Below, in pieces: positions 59,024-60,334 of a stretch of DNA of 60,334 nucleotides (its first letter is position 1; each line of letters opens with the position of its first letter). The notes beneath the pieces were generated by a model, which did not search any database, was not told where the DNA came from, and worked only from the letters and a program-made list of their open reading frames with translations. The stretch is from an uncultured Verrucomicrobiota bacterium (GTDB lineage Bacteria; Verrucomicrobiota; Verrucomicrobiia; Limisphaerales; UBA9464), in the NCBI GenBank assembly GCA_903896505.1, contig CAITXU010000266.1, positions 1-60,334 of the forward strand, read 5' to 3'. Position numbers and translations under genes: made by a program.

Positions 59024-59068
59024 TCCCTGGGGTCCGCGCCGCGTTCCGACTGACTCTTAGCCAAAAAA

Positions 59069-59095
59069 CCGTGACCTTTAAGGTCGCGGCTTTTT
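59069..59095 (+). terminator. Rho-independent terminator
   Basis: Stem CCGTGACC/GGTCGCGG (one G-U pair) with a TTTAA loop, followed by CTTTTTG and TTTT; preceded by an A-run so it may also serve the convergent accD. Confidence 0.85.
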
Positions 59096-59146
59096 GTTTT
59101 CTAAATCCCCTCAGCGTGGGAAGGCCAGGAATGACCCAACCCGATC

Positions 59147-60091
59147 CTATCGTTGTGTGGGATTTTTGAGCAGAAAATGAAGGAATCGAATCAGTTTCGC
59201 CTTCATCTCGTTCCGGGAGACAATGGCATCAATCAGACCGTGCTTTTGTAGGAATTCAGCAGTCTGGAACCCCGGGGGAAGCTCGGCTTGGGTGGTATCC
59301 TTGATCACCCGTGCTCCAGCAAATCCAATTTCTGCCTCGGGTTCCGCCAGGATCACATCTCCCACCGTGGCAAAGCTGGCAATGACACCCGCATAGGTGT
59401 TGTCCGTAAGGACCGAGATATACGGCAGCCGCGCTTGAGCATGGTATGCGAGCGCTCCGCACGTCTTTGCCATCTGCATCAGGCTGAACATCCCCTCGTA
59501 CATCCGAGCTCCACCGCTCGTGGAAATGATGACGACCGGCAGGCACTGATTGGTACCTGCCTCAATCAGTCGGGTCAGCTTTTCGCCAACCACACTTCCC
59601 ATCGATCCTCCTAAAAAGGAAAAATCCATGACCCCGAGTGCGACGCGATGTGGCCCGATTCGTCCGACACCTGTCACCACCGCATCCTTGAGCAAAGGGG
59701 ACTTGCGACGATAAGCCGCCAATTTGGCCTCGTAACTTGCCGGACCTGTAAACCGCAGAATATCAACCGACTCCATCTGCGAATCCATTTCTTCGAACGA
59801 ACAGGTCTCAACGAGGGAATGAATTCGCTCGCGGGCGCTGATGGCAAAGTGATAACCGCACTTGACGCACACCTTGAGGTTGTCGTCCAACTCCTTGTCG
59901 TAGATCAGCTCCTTGCATTTGGGACATTTAGCCCAAAGCCCTTCCGGAAGTTCCCGTTTCCGTGACCTCGGAGCGATCTTGGGTCGGGTCAAGAATTGAG
60001 TATCGCCGAGGTGTGGAGGCGGCGTCACCGCCGGTTCCACAGGATCGCTGATCAAGGCCTTTTTTTTCAGAGCCGCGGAGGACATGGACAT
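59147..60091 (-). CDS. accD: Acetyl-CoA carboxylase carboxyltransferase subunit beta
   Basis: 314 residues. N-terminal zinc ribbon with Cys56, Cys59, Cys75 and Cys78 (CPKC and CVKC), then the carboxyltransferase fold: DFSFLGGSMGSVVGEKLTRLIE, PVVIISTSGGARMYEGMFSLMQM, PYISVLTDNTYAGVIASFATVGDVILAEP in pieces, and IGFAGARVI. It moves the carboxyl group from biotin to acetyl-CoA together with AccA, which is not in the window. The first about 45 residues are an extension. Start ATG 60091 (another at 60085). Confidence 0.95.
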   Translation of the reverse strand: MSMSSAALKKKALISDPVEPAVTPPPHLGDTQFLTRPKIAPRSRKRELPEGLWAKCPKCKELIYDKELDDNLKVCVKCGYHFAISARERIHSLVETCSFEEMDSQMESVDILRFTGPASYEAKLAAYRRKSPLLKDAVVTGVGRIGPHRVALGVMDFSFLGGSMGSVVGEKLTRLIEAGTNQCLPVVIISTSGGARMYEGMFSLMQMAKTCGALAYHAQARLPYISVLTDNTYAGVIASFATVGDVILAEPEAEIGFAGARVIKDTTQAELPPGFQTAEFLQKHGLIDAIVSRNEMKAKLIRFLHFLLKNPTQR

Positions 60092-60159
60092 CGTTGCTGT
60101 CGAAACTCAGAGGTTGAAGTTAGCAGCCCCATCAGCAAGCGCCAGTCTAACCTTAACAT

Positions 60160-60180
60160 ACAAAGGGACAGGTATTTTAT
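60160..60180 (-). repeat. CTGTCCC repeat, copy 9 (inverted)
   Basis: Reverse complement reads ATAAAATACCTGTCCCTTTG(T). It is the only copy in minus orientation and lies 35 bases upstream of the RAYT start. Confidence 0.75.
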
Positions 60181-60215
60181 CTTGATGGTTTCTGGCAGTT
60201 GGGTAGGTTGTTTGC

Positions 60216-60334
60216 ATGCGACAGGCACGGTTGAAGCTGGAGGGTTGTGGGTATTACCACTGCATCTCGCGGGTGGTGGACCGGCGGTTCATCTTCGAGG
60301 CGAATGAGAAGGAGCAGTTTGTCCACTGGATGAC
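60216..60334 (+). mobile_element. REP-associated tyrosine transposase (RAYT), N-terminal part
   Basis: The frame from ATG 60216 stays open to the window edge (39 codons): MRQARLKLEGCGYYHCISR, then VVDRRFIFEANEKEQFVHW. The pattern YYHCISRVVDRRFIF is typical of the Y1/HUH transposases called RAYT, where H-x-x-x-R begins the HUH fold; the catalytic Tyr would be beyond the edge. RAYT genes lie next to REP-type repeats, and copy 9 is right upstream. The gene is cut, so it cannot be judged intact. Confidence 0.85.

Noticed and set aside
1..60334. CRISPR array
   Set aside because: No regularly spaced repeat-spacer structure was seen; the CTGTCCC copies are irregular and far apart.
1..60334. Prophage
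   Set aside because: No capsid, portal, terminase or tail genes are present; only one truncated transposase and a RAYT are mobile-type.

Overview
The window looks like a chromosomal segment of a Verrucomicrobiota bacterium, probably close to the Pedosphaera/Limisphaerales group. This is inferred from content, not from a marker gene. Clues are the PSCyt1-DUF1549-DUF1553 / DUF1501 pair with a WD40 partner, Tat-type secreted sugar enzymes, an Ig-like plus outer-membrane protein pair, a CAAX-protease-related protein, and many short intergenic hairpin repeats. About 45 protein genes, one tRNA and a RAYT gene cut by the right edge are supported. Housekeeping genes (fabI, accD, glgC, rRNA modification enzymes) are mixed with small accessory cassettes.

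Region by region: (1) 1-4.1 kb is an accessory block: the N-terminal part of an IS4-family transposase, then a complete ABC-three-component (ABC-3C) conflict system (CTD protein, MC6 protein, DUF2326 ATPase) ending near a tRNA-Glu(CUC). (2) 4.2-11.5 kb has an RlmI-like methyltransferase, a VapBC-type toxin-antitoxin pair, the PSCyt1/DUF1501/WD40 operon and a DUF5615 PIN-like toxin-antitoxin pair. (3) 11.9-18.3 kb has an SPFH protein with an RHH partner, a GntR-ABC transporter operon, and a small envelope-stress group (entericidin-like lipoprotein, BON protein, lmo0937-type membrane peptide), the first and last being short genes of 47 and 49 codons. (4) 18.7-30.6 kb is dominated by a 2949-residue cyclic beta-1,2-glucan synthase, then fabI, a membrane protein and a secreted TIM-barrel protein.

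(5) 30.7-33.6 kb holds a compact three-gene cassette: a TIR protein, a second TIR protein with an N-terminal extension, and a stand-alone SLOG-fold protein. It resembles Thoeris in logic (TIR signal, SLOG sensor), but no SIR2, Macro or membrane effector is visible. It is the best candidate for a poorly described immune system here. (6) 33.7-39.7 kb has three overlapping CNNM/CorC-type membrane proteins, an RluA-RlmK fusion and a CPBP protease. (7) 39.9-50.4 kb has a Gly-rich disordered protein, aldose 1-epimerase, a DUF1579-like protein, an AspT/YidE-type antiporter, a methyltransferase, a 5'-truncated dCTP-deaminase-like gene, an MFS transporter and a Gfo/Idh/MocA oxidoreductase. (8) 50.5-60.3 kb has an NtrC-type regulator, two thymidylate-kinase-like genes, glgC, an Ig-like protein, an outer-membrane barrel, a TIM-barrel isomerase, accD and the start of a RAYT transposase.

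Two layers of small repeats run through the intergenic DNA. One is a roughly 21-bp element with core ACCTGTCCCTTTGT in nine copies, one of them just upstream of the RAYT gene. The other is a set of perfect 6-8 bp stems with 2-6 nt loops that recur in similar order in different gaps. All function assignments are from reading the sequence; no database search was run.
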